Below, one piece after another: positions 51,432-60,009 of a DNA stretch of 64,000 nt. A model generated the notes under the pieces. The model saw nothing but the letters and a program-made list of their open reading frames with translations, made no database searches and had not been told where the DNA came from. A program made the translations under genes and the position numbers. Each line of letters begins with the position of its first letter. Position 1 is the first letter of the stretch. Origin of the DNA: Bacillota bacterium (lineage in GTDB: Bacteria > Bacillota > SHA-98 > Ch115 > JABLXJ01); assembly GCA_013178125.1 (NCBI GenBank), contig JABLXJ010000006.1:92631-156630 (forward strand), read 5' to 3'.

Positions 51432-52469
51432 CTATGCTCTCTGCGCCTGCAAGGCGCATCGTAGCCTCGTGAACCCCTTCACTTCCTCGACCTTCTCCAT
51501 TGCGCGGCCGGAATCGATTGATTCCCTGGCAAGACCGATCCCATCCCTGATATCACCCGCCGCCCCGGCTGCGACAAACGCTGCGGCTGAATTCAAGAGC
51601 ACGATGTCGCGGCGGGGACCCCTAGCTCCGCGAAGGATATCAATTATGATCGCGGCATTCTCGGAGGGCGTCCCGCCCCGCACATCATCCAGGGAGGCCC
51701 GGGGCAGGTCGAAGTCCTCTGGCCTTATATGATAGGTGCGGATGTCCCCGTCCGCCAGGTGCGCGACCTTGGTTTCAGCCGAGATGGATATCTCGTCGAG
51801 GCCATCGCGGCCGTGGACGACGAGAGCGCGACGGACCCCAAGGTTCGACAGGACCCGGGCTATGGTTTCGACGAGATCCCCGCTGAACACCCCGACCACC
51901 TGGCACTGCGCCGAGGCCGGGTTTGTGAGCGGGCCGAGGATATTGAATATAGTGGGGATCCCCAGCTCCCTTCTGGGGCCTATCGCATGCTTCATTGCGG
52001 TATGAAGGTGAGGGGCGAAGAGAAACCCGAAGCCGGTCTCGTCCATGCACAGCCCCACCTCCTCGGGGGAGAGATTGATATTGATGCCCAGGGCCTCCAG
52101 GACGTCAGCGCTACCGCTCATGCTCGAAACGGATCTGTTGCCATGTTTGGCGACGGGCACGCCACCGCCCGCCACGACAAAGGCAGCGGCCGTAGATATA
52201 TTAAAGGTCCGCGCCCCATCCCCACCGGTGCCGCACGTATCTATGACCACCGGGTGCCTCGTCCTGACCCTCACGGCCTTCGACCTCATGGCCCGGGCTG
52301 AGCCCGTTATCTCGTCGCAGGTTTCGCCCTTCACCTTGAGGGCGGTGAGATATCCTGCTATCTGGGCAGGCGTGGCAAGCCCGCCCATTATCTCATTCAT
52401 GGCGGCCTCCGCCTCATCAACTGAGAGGCCCTGCCTGGATACAGCCTTGGCGATGAATTCCTTGATCAT
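51432..52469 (-). CDS. trpD: Anthranilate phosphoribosyltransferase
   Basis: Adds the ribose-phosphate from PRPP to anthranilate. About 345 residues from ATG 52469, behind GGAGGGATCGGC; the earlier Met of the frame lacks a site. Landmarks: DTCGTGGDGARTFNISTAAAF (split: DTCGTGGDGARTF, NISTAAAF), VAKHGNRSVSSMSGSADVLE, the FLFAPHLHTAMKHAIGPRRELG region, and FNILGPLTNPA. It lies between trpG (128 bp upstream) and trpC. Confidence 0.96.
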   Translation of the reverse strand: MIKEFIAKAVSRQGLSVDEAEAAMNEIMGGLATPAQIAGYLTALKVKGETCDEITGSARAMRSKAVRVRTRHPVVIDTCGTGGDGARTFNISTAAAFVVAGGGVPVAKHGNRSVSSMSGSADVLEALGININLSPEEVGLCMDETGFGFLFAPHLHTAMKHAIGPRRELGIPTIFNILGPLTNPASAQCQVVGVFSGDLVETIARVLSNLGVRRALVVHGRDGLDEISISAETKVAHLADGDIRTYHIRPEDFDLPRASLDDVRGGTPSENAAIIIDILRGARGPRRDIVLLNSAAAFVAAGAAGDIRDGIGLARESIDSGRAMEKVEEVKGFTRLRCALQAQRA

Positions 52470-52598
52470 GCCGATCCCTCCAAATTCCAAATTCTATACC
52501 AACTTTTATAAAGTCCGCCTATGAAGTCCGCCGACTCTTCCCGGCGGCGATGGCGGCGATATCAGTAGTCACTACACCCTGCGCCCGGCACAGCCGGT

Positions 52599-53189
52599 CT
52601 ATATAGCAGCCGGGCTGCAGTCGTCGCACTGGGATATGAAGTTTCGGAGGATTGTCTTGCCGGCCGGCGTGAGGACCGATTCGGGGTGAAACTGCACCCC
52701 CTCGACAGGATATACCCTGTGACGCACCCCCATGATGGTCCCGTCCTCCGACCTGGCCGTCACCTTCAAGCAGGACGGAAGGGAATCTTCGTCGATCACC
52801 AGGGAGTGGTACCGCCCACCGACCAGGGGGTTGCTTATCCCCCTGTAAATGCCGAGCCCATCGTGGGTTATGACGGACGTCTTGCCGTGCATCAACGCCG
52901 GGGCCCTCTTGATCCTGGCCGAATAGGCCCTTCCGATAGCCTGGTGGCCGAGGCACACCCCGAGGATGGGCACGGAGCCGGCAAACTCGCGAACGAGTTC
53001 AACGGATATGCCCGCCTCATCGGGTGTGCCGGGGCCCGGGGAGATGATGATGGCCTCAGGCCCGAGCTCCTTCACCCCGGATAGTGAGATCGCATCGTTT
53101 CGGAATACCGTCACCTGCCTGCCCATCTCTGCAAGGTACTGGACGAGGTTATATGTAAATGAATCGTAGTTATCGATCACGAGGATCAT
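52599..53189 (-). CDS. trpG: Anthranilate synthase glutamine amidotransferase subunit
   Basis: Supplies ammonia from glutamine to TrpE; may also serve PabB. 196 residues from ATG 53189, behind GAAGGGAGGGAG; a Met six codons earlier is misplaced for the site. The nucleophile is C79 in GVCLGHQAIGRA, with His and Glu in VEGVQFHPESVLT. ISPGPGTPDEAG is the oxyanion region. The gene starts 14 bp after trpE, as expected for a TrpE-TrpG pair. Confidence 0.95.
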   Translation of the reverse strand: MILVIDNYDSFTYNLVQYLAEMGRQVTVFRNDAISLSGVKELGPEAIIISPGPGTPDEAGISVELVREFAGSVPILGVCLGHQAIGRAYSARIKRAPALMHGKTSVITHDGLGIYRGISNPLVGGRYHSLVIDEDSLPSCLKVTARSEDGTIMGVRHRVYPVEGVQFHPESVLTPAGKTILRNFISQCDDCSPAAI

Positions 53190-53203
53190 GACGCTCCCTC
53201 CCT

Positions 53204-54931
53204 TCATGCAGATTCCTGCGCAGCCTGTGCAGACTCCTGTGCAGCCTGTATGGCAACAATCAACGCCCGCGCCTTATTCAGGCTTTCCTCGTATTCCCTG
53301 GCTGGATCGGAATCCGCCACGATGCCGGCCCCCGCCTGGACATAGGCCACCTCCCCATCAACAACGATCGTGCGTATCCCTATGCACAGGTCCATATTCC
53401 CAGAGAGGCCGATGTGACCGACTGCGCCGCCATACGGGCCGCGCCGCGTCGGCTCGAGGTCATCGATAATCTCCATCGCCCGGACCTTCGGGGCGCCTGT
53501 GAGGGTTCCAGCCGGAAAGCAGGCCTCAAAGGCGTCGAGAACGGTCTTGCCGGCGTCGAGGGCCCCCCGTACAGTCGAGACCAGGTGCATAACATGGGAA
53601 TAACGCTCGACCCTCATGAAGTCCGCTACCTGAACTGTGCCAGGGCGGGCCACCTTCCCGATATCATTCCTGCCCAGGTCGACGAGCATCACGTGTTCAG
53701 CCCGCTCCTTTTCATCGGCCAGGAGCTCCCGTTCGAGCTGGGCATCCTCCCCGGGGGTGCGGCCACGCGGCCGCGTCCCGGCGATCGGGTTGGTTTCAAC
53801 GATGCCGTCCTCCACCCTGACCAGGAGCTCAGGCGACGACCCCACGAGCTTGACCCGGCCGAAATCGAGGAAATAGAGGTAGGGCGAGGGATTCAGCCTC
53901 CGGAGTGTCCTGTAGATGTTGAACGGGTCCACGGCCAGCCTGGTCTTGAGCCTTTGAGATAGAACCACCTGGAAGATGTCACCGCACGCGATGTGCTCCT
54001 TCGCCTTCTTCACTGCCGAGATGAATTCGTCCCGGCCGATATTGGACTCGATCCCGTCGCCCGATGTACCGGCTGGGGACTTGCCGGTCGACGTACTGGC
54101 CGGAGGCTGGCCTGCCAGTTGCGCGGCCGCCACCCTGGCCCTGGCTTGTGCTTGCGACCTGTGGAATCCGCTATCTGCGCCGTCTCGGCCCTGGAGTATG
54201 CCGAGCACCTGGTGAATCCGGCTGCAGGCCAGTTCATAGGCAGCGCGGGCTTTAACCTCGCGCAGGACCGTTTCGCCAAGCGCCCGCCCTTCAGCAGGGC
54301 CTTCGAGGCGGTCGCCTGCGGCGGGCATAGCCAGCACGATTACCTTTGCCGTAGATGTAACGTGATCCAGCGCGATGACCATGTCGCTCAGCATCAGGAG
54401 CATGTCGGGGAGGTCTGCGTCACCCTCCGGCCCCCCCGGCAGGTTTTCGATGAACCTGACGATATCGTAGCCGAGGTAGCCAACCAGGCCCCCGTGGAAG
54501 CGGGGCAGGCCCTGGATCGGGGCCGCCGGGTAATTCGACAAGAGCCCGCGGAGGAACTGGAGGGGATGATTTATGTCACCCGGGGCGGTTGTGGACCCGA
54601 TTGCTGCGGGTCCAGTTTCCGGTCCGGCTGCCTCAATGGTTATTGCATTCCCCCTGGATGCGATCACCGCCCTGGGTGCGACGCCGATAAAGGAATAGCG
54701 TGCGAGCCACTCGCCCCCTTCAACGCTTTCGAGCAGGAATGACGGCGACGGCCGCCCGCCTGCACCTTGGGAGAGCGGGGAGTTCCTGAGCTTGAGATAT
54801 AGCGAGATGGGCGTCTCCATATCCGCCGGTATGTCGCACCAGACCGGGACAACACGGTAGGTCTGGGCGAGTTTGATGAATTCACCCTCATCCGGGTGGA
54901 TGGTATTACAAGCATTGTTATAGTAAGGCAT
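53204..54931 (-). CDS. trpE: Anthranilate synthase component I
   Basis: Makes anthranilate from chorismate. About 575 residues from ATG 54931, behind GAGGGGG; the longer frame upstream is the T-box leader. The feedback-site motif LLESVEGGEWLARYSF, the catalytic C-terminal IVAD...AREYEESLNKARAL region, GTRPRGRTPGEDAQLERELL and DEKERAEHVMLVDLGRNDIG are visible. LLES indicates feedback inhibition by tryptophan. The C-terminus ends in a short tandem repeat (QAAQESAQAAQESA). First gene of the operon. Confidence 0.95.
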   Translation of the reverse strand: MPYYNNACNTIHPDEGEFIKLAQTYRVVPVWCDIPADMETPISLYLKLRNSPLSQGAGGRPSPSFLLESVEGGEWLARYSFIGVAPRAVIASRGNAITIEAAGPETGPAAIGSTTAPGDINHPLQFLRGLLSNYPAAPIQGLPRFHGGLVGYLGYDIVRFIENLPGGPEGDADLPDMLLMLSDMVIALDHVTSTAKVIVLAMPAAGDRLEGPAEGRALGETVLREVKARAAYELACSRIHQVLGILQGRDGADSGFHRSQAQARARVAAAQLAGQPPASTSTGKSPAGTSGDGIESNIGRDEFISAVKKAKEHIACGDIFQVVLSQRLKTRLAVDPFNIYRTLRRLNPSPYLYFLDFGRVKLVGSSPELLVRVEDGIVETNPIAGTRPRGRTPGEDAQLERELLADEKERAEHVMLVDLGRNDIGKVARPGTVQVADFMRVERYSHVMHLVSTVRGALDAGKTVLDAFEACFPAGTLTGAPKVRAMEIIDDLEPTRRGPYGGAVGHIGLSGNMDLCIGIRTIVVDGEVAYVQAGAGIVADSDPAREYEESLNKARALIVAIQAAQESAQAAQESA

Positions 54932-54955
54932 ATTTGAAAACCCCCTCGGCAAAAT

Positions 54956-54991
54956 GAAAAAGCCTTTCGCCCTGAATAAGGGCGAAAGGCT
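54956..54991 (-). terminator. T-box regulated terminator
   Basis: AGCCTTTCGCCC and GGGCGAAAGGCT pair perfectly over 12 bp on the minus strand, followed by TTTTTC. It competes with the antiterminator that contains GGTGGCACCGCGG. Confidence 0.9.
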
Positions 54992-55405
54992 AAACTTCCG
55001 CGGTGCCACCTTAATTGAACGAATCCCGCATGCCACTACACCGCCACCATTCCACCATCCGCTGGCCGGCTGGAACGGCTAGCGCCACAGGATAACCTGC
55101 AGTGCACGCATGAATCGTCCATCTCTACAGGTACGGGACCCAATGGTCCGATACCGTCCCCCTTTTAACGGTGGGGGCTCCGTGAAGGCCTACTGCGCCT
55201 ATCTAGCGTTTCGGTTTCAAGCTCACGGGGCCATTCAGTTGCCGCCGAGCGGGCCGGTATCTCACCCTACTCTACCGGCTCTCTGAACCGTGGACTGGCA
55301 CTTACTCGTCCCGTTCATAGCATTTGCTATCTGAAATTACTCACACAAACCCTCAATTACCTGACCCTATATCCTGGATCAACAACAATCCGTATCGACC
55401 TATTT
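54956..55405 (-). promoter_or_regulatory. Tryptophan T-box leader of the trp operon
   Basis: Transcribed leader that senses uncharged tRNA-Trp. The specifier region reads CTGAATGGCCCCGTGAG, with specifier codon TGG at 55231-55233. The conserved antiterminator sequence AAGGTGGCACCGCGGAAG is at 54995-55012, where TGGC would pair with the tRNA 3' GCCA. A terminator follows directly. The length of the leader and the stem I features (GACGAGTAAGT, AGAGAGCCGG) fit T-box RNAs of Bacillota. Confidence 0.92.
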
Positions 55406-55411
55406 AACCGT

Positions 55412-55440
55412 AGTATAGCATGGGATTCCGCCGCGGTCAA
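55412..55440 (-). promoter_or_regulatory. Promoter of the trp operon
   Basis: TTGACC (55435-55440) and TATACT (55412-55417) with a 17-bp spacer on the minus strand; start near 55405. It overlaps the last codons of the upstream MerR-like gene. Confidence 0.75.
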
Positions 55441-56024
55441 TATGCAATTTTATGCTGGTTACCGCCGAAAACCCTTGACCACCACGATTTTCGAAGACTC
55501 ATCCTCTCTCGCGCCATTCGAACGAGCTCCCTGTCATGCCTTTCCACCGCCCGCCGGAGTTCCTGGATCTCCTGCCTGCGCTCCTGGTCCGAGGCCTCGG
55601 TCTCGGTCACGACCTGTTCAACCTTTTGCTCCAATCCAGCAAGCCTCACGCTCTGGTCGGCCACGTTTTCAAGGGCCACAGCCACCTGTCCCCAGGCCTC
55701 GGTAAGCTTAGCGACGAGCTCCATGCTCGAGGCGGCATTCGCGATTCGCTCGCGTTCGCGCTCGCTGTTATCTGCGATCTCAACGGTCATAGTGAATTCA
55801 TTGTTCAGGGCATCTGCGATCTCTTGCGTTTGATACCCCTTTTCGCGATAGGTTGCGATGCGGCGAAATACCTCGAGAGCCAGGTTGCCATATTTTCGCG
55901 TCTTGCCGGAGCCACGCGCCGGTACGAATTCTGCAAACTGGTCCCTCCATGTCCGCAGCGTTGATTCCGGGACATGGAGCATGTCCGCGATCTCTCTGAG
56001 TGAATACACCCTCTCATCCACCAT
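55437..56024 (-). CDS. MerR-like helix-turn-helix protein with coiled coil
   Basis: About 195 residues from ATG 56024, behind GAGGGGTG. The N-terminus is a MerR-type winged helix: YSLREIADMLHVPESTLRTW (about 6-25), with KTRKYGNLALEVFRRIATYR as the wing and the next helix. From about residue 75 to 180 the protein is a Glu/Arg/Gln-rich coiled coil (ERERERIANAASSMEL, LAGLEQKVEQVVTETEASDQ), then a basic end SWWSRVFGGNQHK. The HTH plus coiled coil resembles RacA or DUF3967-type chromosome-anchoring proteins of spore-formers, but no effector domain is seen. Its stop overlaps the trp promoter. Confidence 0.8.
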   Translation of the reverse strand: MVDERVYSLREIADMLHVPESTLRTWRDQFAEFVPARGSGKTRKYGNLALEVFRRIATYREKGYQTQEIADALNNEFTMTVEIADNSERERERIANAASSMELVAKLTEAWGQVAVALENVADQSVRLAGLEQKVEQVVTETEASDQERRQEIQELRRAVERHDRELVRMARERMSLRKSWWSRVFGGNQHKIAY

Positions 56025-56599
56025 CCATGCACCCCTCTTTTCGCGTTCGTATCGTGTATGGCACATATGAAAATTTCTATTCTATACTGAACCTTCGGAA
56101 TCCTTCCGGGATCATTCACGGACCCGAAAAAATCAGCCGCGAAAAACCGGGTGAAAAACTGAAAAGCTGAGAAGCAGAGGAGTCGCTCTTAACCCCAGCG
56201 GGGTGACTAAAACAGCTCTTGCGACTTACTTACGCCCGATGCCGCCTGCGAATGTGGCTCCACATCCCCGACCCACTGGGTCGGCGCACCGGGCCAAACC
56301 CTGGCACGGCGGCATGGGCGTCTCGGCGTGACTCGACATGGCCCTCTCGACATAGCTTTGACGTAACCCTGCGTGTATTATGTTATGGGCACTACAGAAT
56401 TCAGGCGTGATACCGTGATATCATATGATGAACATTATATGATGAACAGTCGATAATCGGATAGAGGGAGGTAGACATTTGACGTTGGATGGAGGAATTC
56501 ACTCGCATATGAAGAAAATATCGAAGATGTGCCGGGCGTGTACCGCTACAAGGGAGACATTGGGCATCAAGAATCTCGAAAGTAAGAGGTGGGTTGTAA
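56025..56599. other. Intergenic region before the DUF362 gene
   Basis: No gene is supported; a 66-codon frame at 56479-56679 overlaps the next gene and looks like a shadow. It holds a perfect hairpin CCGACCC-ACT-GGGTCGG (56268-56284), the 17-base word shared with 33931-33947 (at 56308-56324), and a 14-base-period repeat TATGATGAACA at 56424-56434 and 56438-56448. Confidence 0.45.
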
Positions 56600-57712
56600 T
56601 TGGCGAGCAATGTATACTTTTCGGATATGCGCACTCGGAGCGGCAGGAACATCCTGGACAAGGTGAGCGCTTTATATGATCGCGCGGGGTTCGGGGAACT
56701 TATTGAAAAGGGGGACTTCGTCGCCATAAAGCTGCATGTCGGCGAGCCCGGCAATTTGGCCTATATCCAGCCTCCTGTCGTTCGCGTGATCGTTGAGAAG
56801 GTTAAGGCGGGGGGCGGGAAACCATTCCTCACGGATGCGAACACTCTTTACGTCGGGTGCCGTTCAAACGCCGTCGACCATGCTATATCCGCCATTCAGA
56901 ACGGCTTCAGCTTCGCCACGGTGGGGGCGCCGTTTGTGGCGGCGGACGGGCTGCACGGGCACAGCACGGTCAAGGTCCCTATAAACGGGCCGAGGGTGAA
57001 GGAGGCGCGCATCGGGGCTGCGATCGCTGAGGCAGATGCCATGATAGCCCTGAGCCATTTCAAGGGCCATGAGGCGTCGGGATTCGGCGGGGCGATAAAG
57101 AATGTGGGGATGGGCTCTGCGTCCCGCGCCGGCAAGCAGGAGCAACATTCAAGCGTGAAGCCGGAGGTCGATGTGGCGAAGTGCCGGATGTGCGGGCGCT
57201 GCGTCAGGTGGTGCCCCGTAGGGGCGATCTCGTTTGAGCCCGGGCATCCTGCGAGGATCGACCACTCGAAGTGCATAGGATGCGCGGAGTGCACCATCAG
57301 CTGCCTCGATGAAGCGATAGCGGTGAACTGGACTGATGCCGAGATCAACGGGTTCCAGGAGCGCATGGCCGAATATGCCTACGCGGTGGTGAGCACGAAG
57401 AAGGGGAAATGCGGGTTCATGAATTTCGTCATGAACGTCTCGCCTGACTGCGATTGCGCCCCGTGGAACGACGCGCCCATAGTCCCCAACCAGGGCATCC
57501 TGGCATCGACCGACCCCGTCGCTATCGACCAGGCGAGCGTTGACCTGGTCAACGCGGCGCCGGGCATGCCAAACACCAGGCTGGGGGAGTCGCTCAACAG
57601 CGACGATAAGTTCGGCGCGATCCACCATGGTGTCGACTGGCACATTCAACTGGTTCACGGTGAGAAGCTAGGCCTTGGCACGAGGCAATACAAGCTCCTT
57701 GAGGTGAAATGA
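56600..57712 (+). CDS. DUF362 protein with two 4Fe-4S clusters
   Basis: A 370-residue cytosolic iron-sulfur protein of the COG2768 type. The DUF362 part (about 1-185 and 240-365) contains VGEPGNLAYIQPPVVRV and ALSHFKGHEASGFGGAIKNVGMG (split: ALSHFKGHEASG, FGGAIKNVGMG). Between them is a bacterial-type dicluster ferredoxin domain with ligands C195, C198, C201, C205 and C225, C228, C231, C235. These proteins are common in anaerobes and occur beside redox and carbohydrate genes; the reaction is not established. It starts at TTG behind AAGAGGTGG. Convergent with rhaB; an inverted repeat lies between. Confidence 0.88.
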   Translation: MASNVYFSDMRTRSGRNILDKVSALYDRAGFGELIEKGDFVAIKLHVGEPGNLAYIQPPVVRVIVEKVKAGGGKPFLTDANTLYVGCRSNAVDHAISAIQNGFSFATVGAPFVAADGLHGHSTVKVPINGPRVKEARIGAAIAEADAMIALSHFKGHEASGFGGAIKNVGMGSASRAGKQEQHSSVKPEVDVAKCRMCGRCVRWCPVGAISFEPGHPARIDHSKCIGCAECTISCLDEAIAVNWTDAEINGFQERMAEYAYAVVSTKKGKCGFMNFVMNVSPDCDCAPWNDAPIVPNQGILASTDPVAIDQASVDLVNAAPGMPNTRLGESLNSDDKFGAIHHGVDWHIQLVHGEKLGLGTRQYKLLEVK

Positions 57713-57772
57713 GACCTAGGGCTAAAGAATGAAGGAAAAGGAATTATCTGCCATAGCGGATGTAAAAAGAAC

Positions 57773-57840
57773 CCCCGCGCCTGAGTCGAAATAATCGACG
57801 CAATCGACACCTACATTAACCATAACGAAAGGCGCGGGGA
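57773..57840. terminator. Inverted repeat between convergent genes
   Basis: CCCCGCGCC (57774-57782) and GGCGCGGGG (57831-57839) form 9-bp perfect arms around a 48-base AT-richer loop, between the DUF362 stop and the rhaB stop. It may serve as a bidirectional terminator. No clear T-run follows. Confidence 0.45.
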
Positions 57841-57865
57841 AACATGAATCGAATGAAGCAGTTAG

Positions 57866-59365
57866 TTAGGTGGCGCATGCCTCCAGAAGCTTCAGAAAAC
57901 GCTCATAGGCATCGTCCCAGGCCCCTCGCTCCGCCGCCACCGGCTCGTAGGCGCGGAGAGGGAAGGACCTGCGCACCATCTCCCTCGCCTCGGCGATCGA
58001 CCTTATATACCCGAGCGCCATTGCCTGCATGATCGAGTTGCCGATCGCCGTCGCCTCGACGGGCCCAGCTATCACCGGCCGGCCGGTGGCATTGGCGGCA
58101 AGCTGGCACAGGAGCGTATTCTTCGTCCCGCCCCCGACTATGTGAATAACCGGCAGCTTCCGCCCGAGGATGTCCTCGAGCCTCTCCACCACCCAGCGGT
58201 ACTTCAAGGCAAGGCTGTCCAGCGCGCACCTTACGATCTCGCCCCTTGTCTGTGGCACGGGTTGCCCCGTTTCCTCGCAGCAGCGCTGGATCTCGGAGGG
58301 CATATCTTCGGGGCTGAGGAAACGCCCGCAATCCGGGTCTATTATCGATGCCAGCGGCCTGGCCCGGCGCGCCATCTCGGTGATCTGATCATAGGTCAGG
58401 GCCTCGCCGGCCCGCTCCCAGGCGCGGCGGCACTGCTGGACCAGCCATAATCCCGTGACATTCTTGAGGAGGCGGAACGTCCCGGCGACACCGCCCTCGT
58501 TGGTGAAATTCAAGGTCATGGTGAGCTCGTTGATTACGGGCCTGGTCACCTCCACCCCCACCAGGGACCATGTGCCCGAGCTGATGTATACGTAATCAGC
58601 CTGCCGCGCCGGCACCGCCGCCACAGCGCACGCCGTATCATGCCCGGCGGGGGCGATCACGGGGATTTCGCCGCCTGCCCCGATCTCCCGGGCCACCCAC
58701 GGCCCCAGGGGCCCTATAACCGTGCCAGGCTGCACTATATGCGTAAATATGTGCCCTGGCAGCCCTAGTGCGTCAAGGATGGCCCGCGACCAGTCGCCCT
58801 CAGTCGGGTCATAAAGCTCCGATGTGGTCGCGATCGTGAATTCGCTGGCTTTCTTTCCCGTGAAGAGGAAATTGAAGAGATCGGGCAGCATCAGGAGGGT
58901 CTCGGCCATCTCCAGGATAGGCGAGCCTGATCTCTTCATGGCCCAGAGCTGGAAAATGGTATTTATCTGCATAAACTGGATCCCTGTCCTCCGGAATATC
59001 TCATCCTGAGGCAGGATCTTGAATACCTCACCCGCCGCCCCATCCGTCCGGTGGTCCCGGTAATGATGGGGATTGCCCAGCAGAACGTCGCCGCGGCCCA
59101 GCAGGCCGAAATCCACACCCCAGGTATCGACTCCTAGGCCTGCAAGGTCCTTTCCATGTTTCTGCATTGCAAGCCCGAGGCCCCGTTTCATCTCATGAAA
59201 TAACCTCAGCACATCCCAGTGGAGCCCGTCGGGGATTCGAACGGGCTCATTGGGGAACCGGTGAACCTCCTCCAGGGAAAGGCCTTCCCCATCGAATTTC
59301 CCGAGAACGGCGCGGCCGCTTTCGGCTCCAAGGTCGAGGGCCAAAACCTTAAGAATCGATGACAT
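57866..59365 (-). CDS. rhaB: Rhamnulokinase
   Basis: FGGY-family carbohydrate kinase. About 499 residues from ATG 59365 with AAGGGGTG upstream. Features: VLALDLGAESGRAVLG at the first phosphate-binding loop, VDTWGVDFGLLGRGDVLLGN (substrate loop) and GIQFMQINTIFQLWAMK, both typical of rhamnulokinases, APAGHDTACAVAAVP, ISSGTWSLVGVE and HIVGGGTKNTLLCQLAANAT. L-rhamnulose is the expected substrate; the isomerase and aldolase are not in the window. A thioesterase gene lies upstream on the same strand. Confidence 0.9.
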   Translation of the reverse strand: MSSILKVLALDLGAESGRAVLGKFDGEGLSLEEVHRFPNEPVRIPDGLHWDVLRLFHEMKRGLGLAMQKHGKDLAGLGVDTWGVDFGLLGRGDVLLGNPHHYRDHRTDGAAGEVFKILPQDEIFRRTGIQFMQINTIFQLWAMKRSGSPILEMAETLLMLPDLFNFLFTGKKASEFTIATTSELYDPTEGDWSRAILDALGLPGHIFTHIVQPGTVIGPLGPWVAREIGAGGEIPVIAPAGHDTACAVAAVPARQADYVYISSGTWSLVGVEVTRPVINELTMTLNFTNEGGVAGTFRLLKNVTGLWLVQQCRRAWERAGEALTYDQITEMARRARPLASIIDPDCGRFLSPEDMPSEIQRCCEETGQPVPQTRGEIVRCALDSLALKYRWVVERLEDILGRKLPVIHIVGGGTKNTLLCQLAANATGRPVIAGPVEATAIGNSIMQAMALGYIRSIAEAREMVRRSFPLRAYEPVAAERGAWDDAYERFLKLLEACAT

Positions 59366-59407
59366 AATACCGCAACACCCCTTCGTGAAATTCATCTTTA
59401 ACCAGCG

Positions 59408-59818
59408 CTAATCTATCCTTACAAATCTTGCGACAGCCTCGGCTGCCACGGTGCCGTCAGGCAGAGTGAGGCGAGCCTCAGCACGGATCAGGCGCTCCTT
59501 TACTTCACGAACCAATCCCTCAACGGTGGTGCTACTGCCGATAGGCACCGGTGCCTTGAACCGGACCTCCATCGATGCAGTCACGGCGCCGATACCCTGC
59601 GATATGATGGCATGGGCCATTGCCTCGTCCAGCACGGTACTTATGATACCACCGTGGGTTATGCCCGCATAGCCCTGATAATCCGCCCGGGGCGTGAAAC
59701 AACACGCGACCCTGCCTGATCCTGCCTTTTTGAACTCCAATCTCAAGCCGATGGGATTGTATGAGCCACACGCGAAGCATCTTCCATTATCCTGGAGCTG
59801 CATATTCTGAAGCTGCAA
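59408..59818 (-). CDS. PaaI-type hotdog thioesterase
   Basis: An acyl-CoA thioesterase-like hotdog protein of about 136 residues from TTG 59818, which lies eight bases behind GGGGGA; a Met five codons later is the alternative. The motif FACGSYNPIGLRLEF at the N-terminus and YAGITHGGIISTVLDEAMAH with the HGG and catalytic Asp/Glu are typical. The TASMEVRFKAPVPIG strand follows. The substrate is unknown. The stop lies 42 bp before rhaB, so the two may be co-transcribed. Confidence 0.87.
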   Translation of the reverse strand: MQLQNMQLQDNGRCFACGSYNPIGLRLEFKKAGSGRVACCFTPRADYQGYAGITHGGIISTVLDEAMAHAIISQGIGAVTASMEVRFKAPVPIGSSTTVEGLVREVKERLIRAEARLTLPDGTVAAEAVARFVRID

Positions 59819-60009
59819 GAAATATTCCCCCTGGGAGGATGAAGGATAAGATGTTAGACAAATTATACCATATTTTGCATGGAAAAGCAACAGGAAACCC
59901 GCCTTATCTCAATGCCTCTTGTTTCATTCCTGGCAACGATGATATAATATGGCTATGCTCAGTGAGGATGAGCAATGAGCCGTGATCCTTTTAGGGAGTG
60001 ATTTGACTC

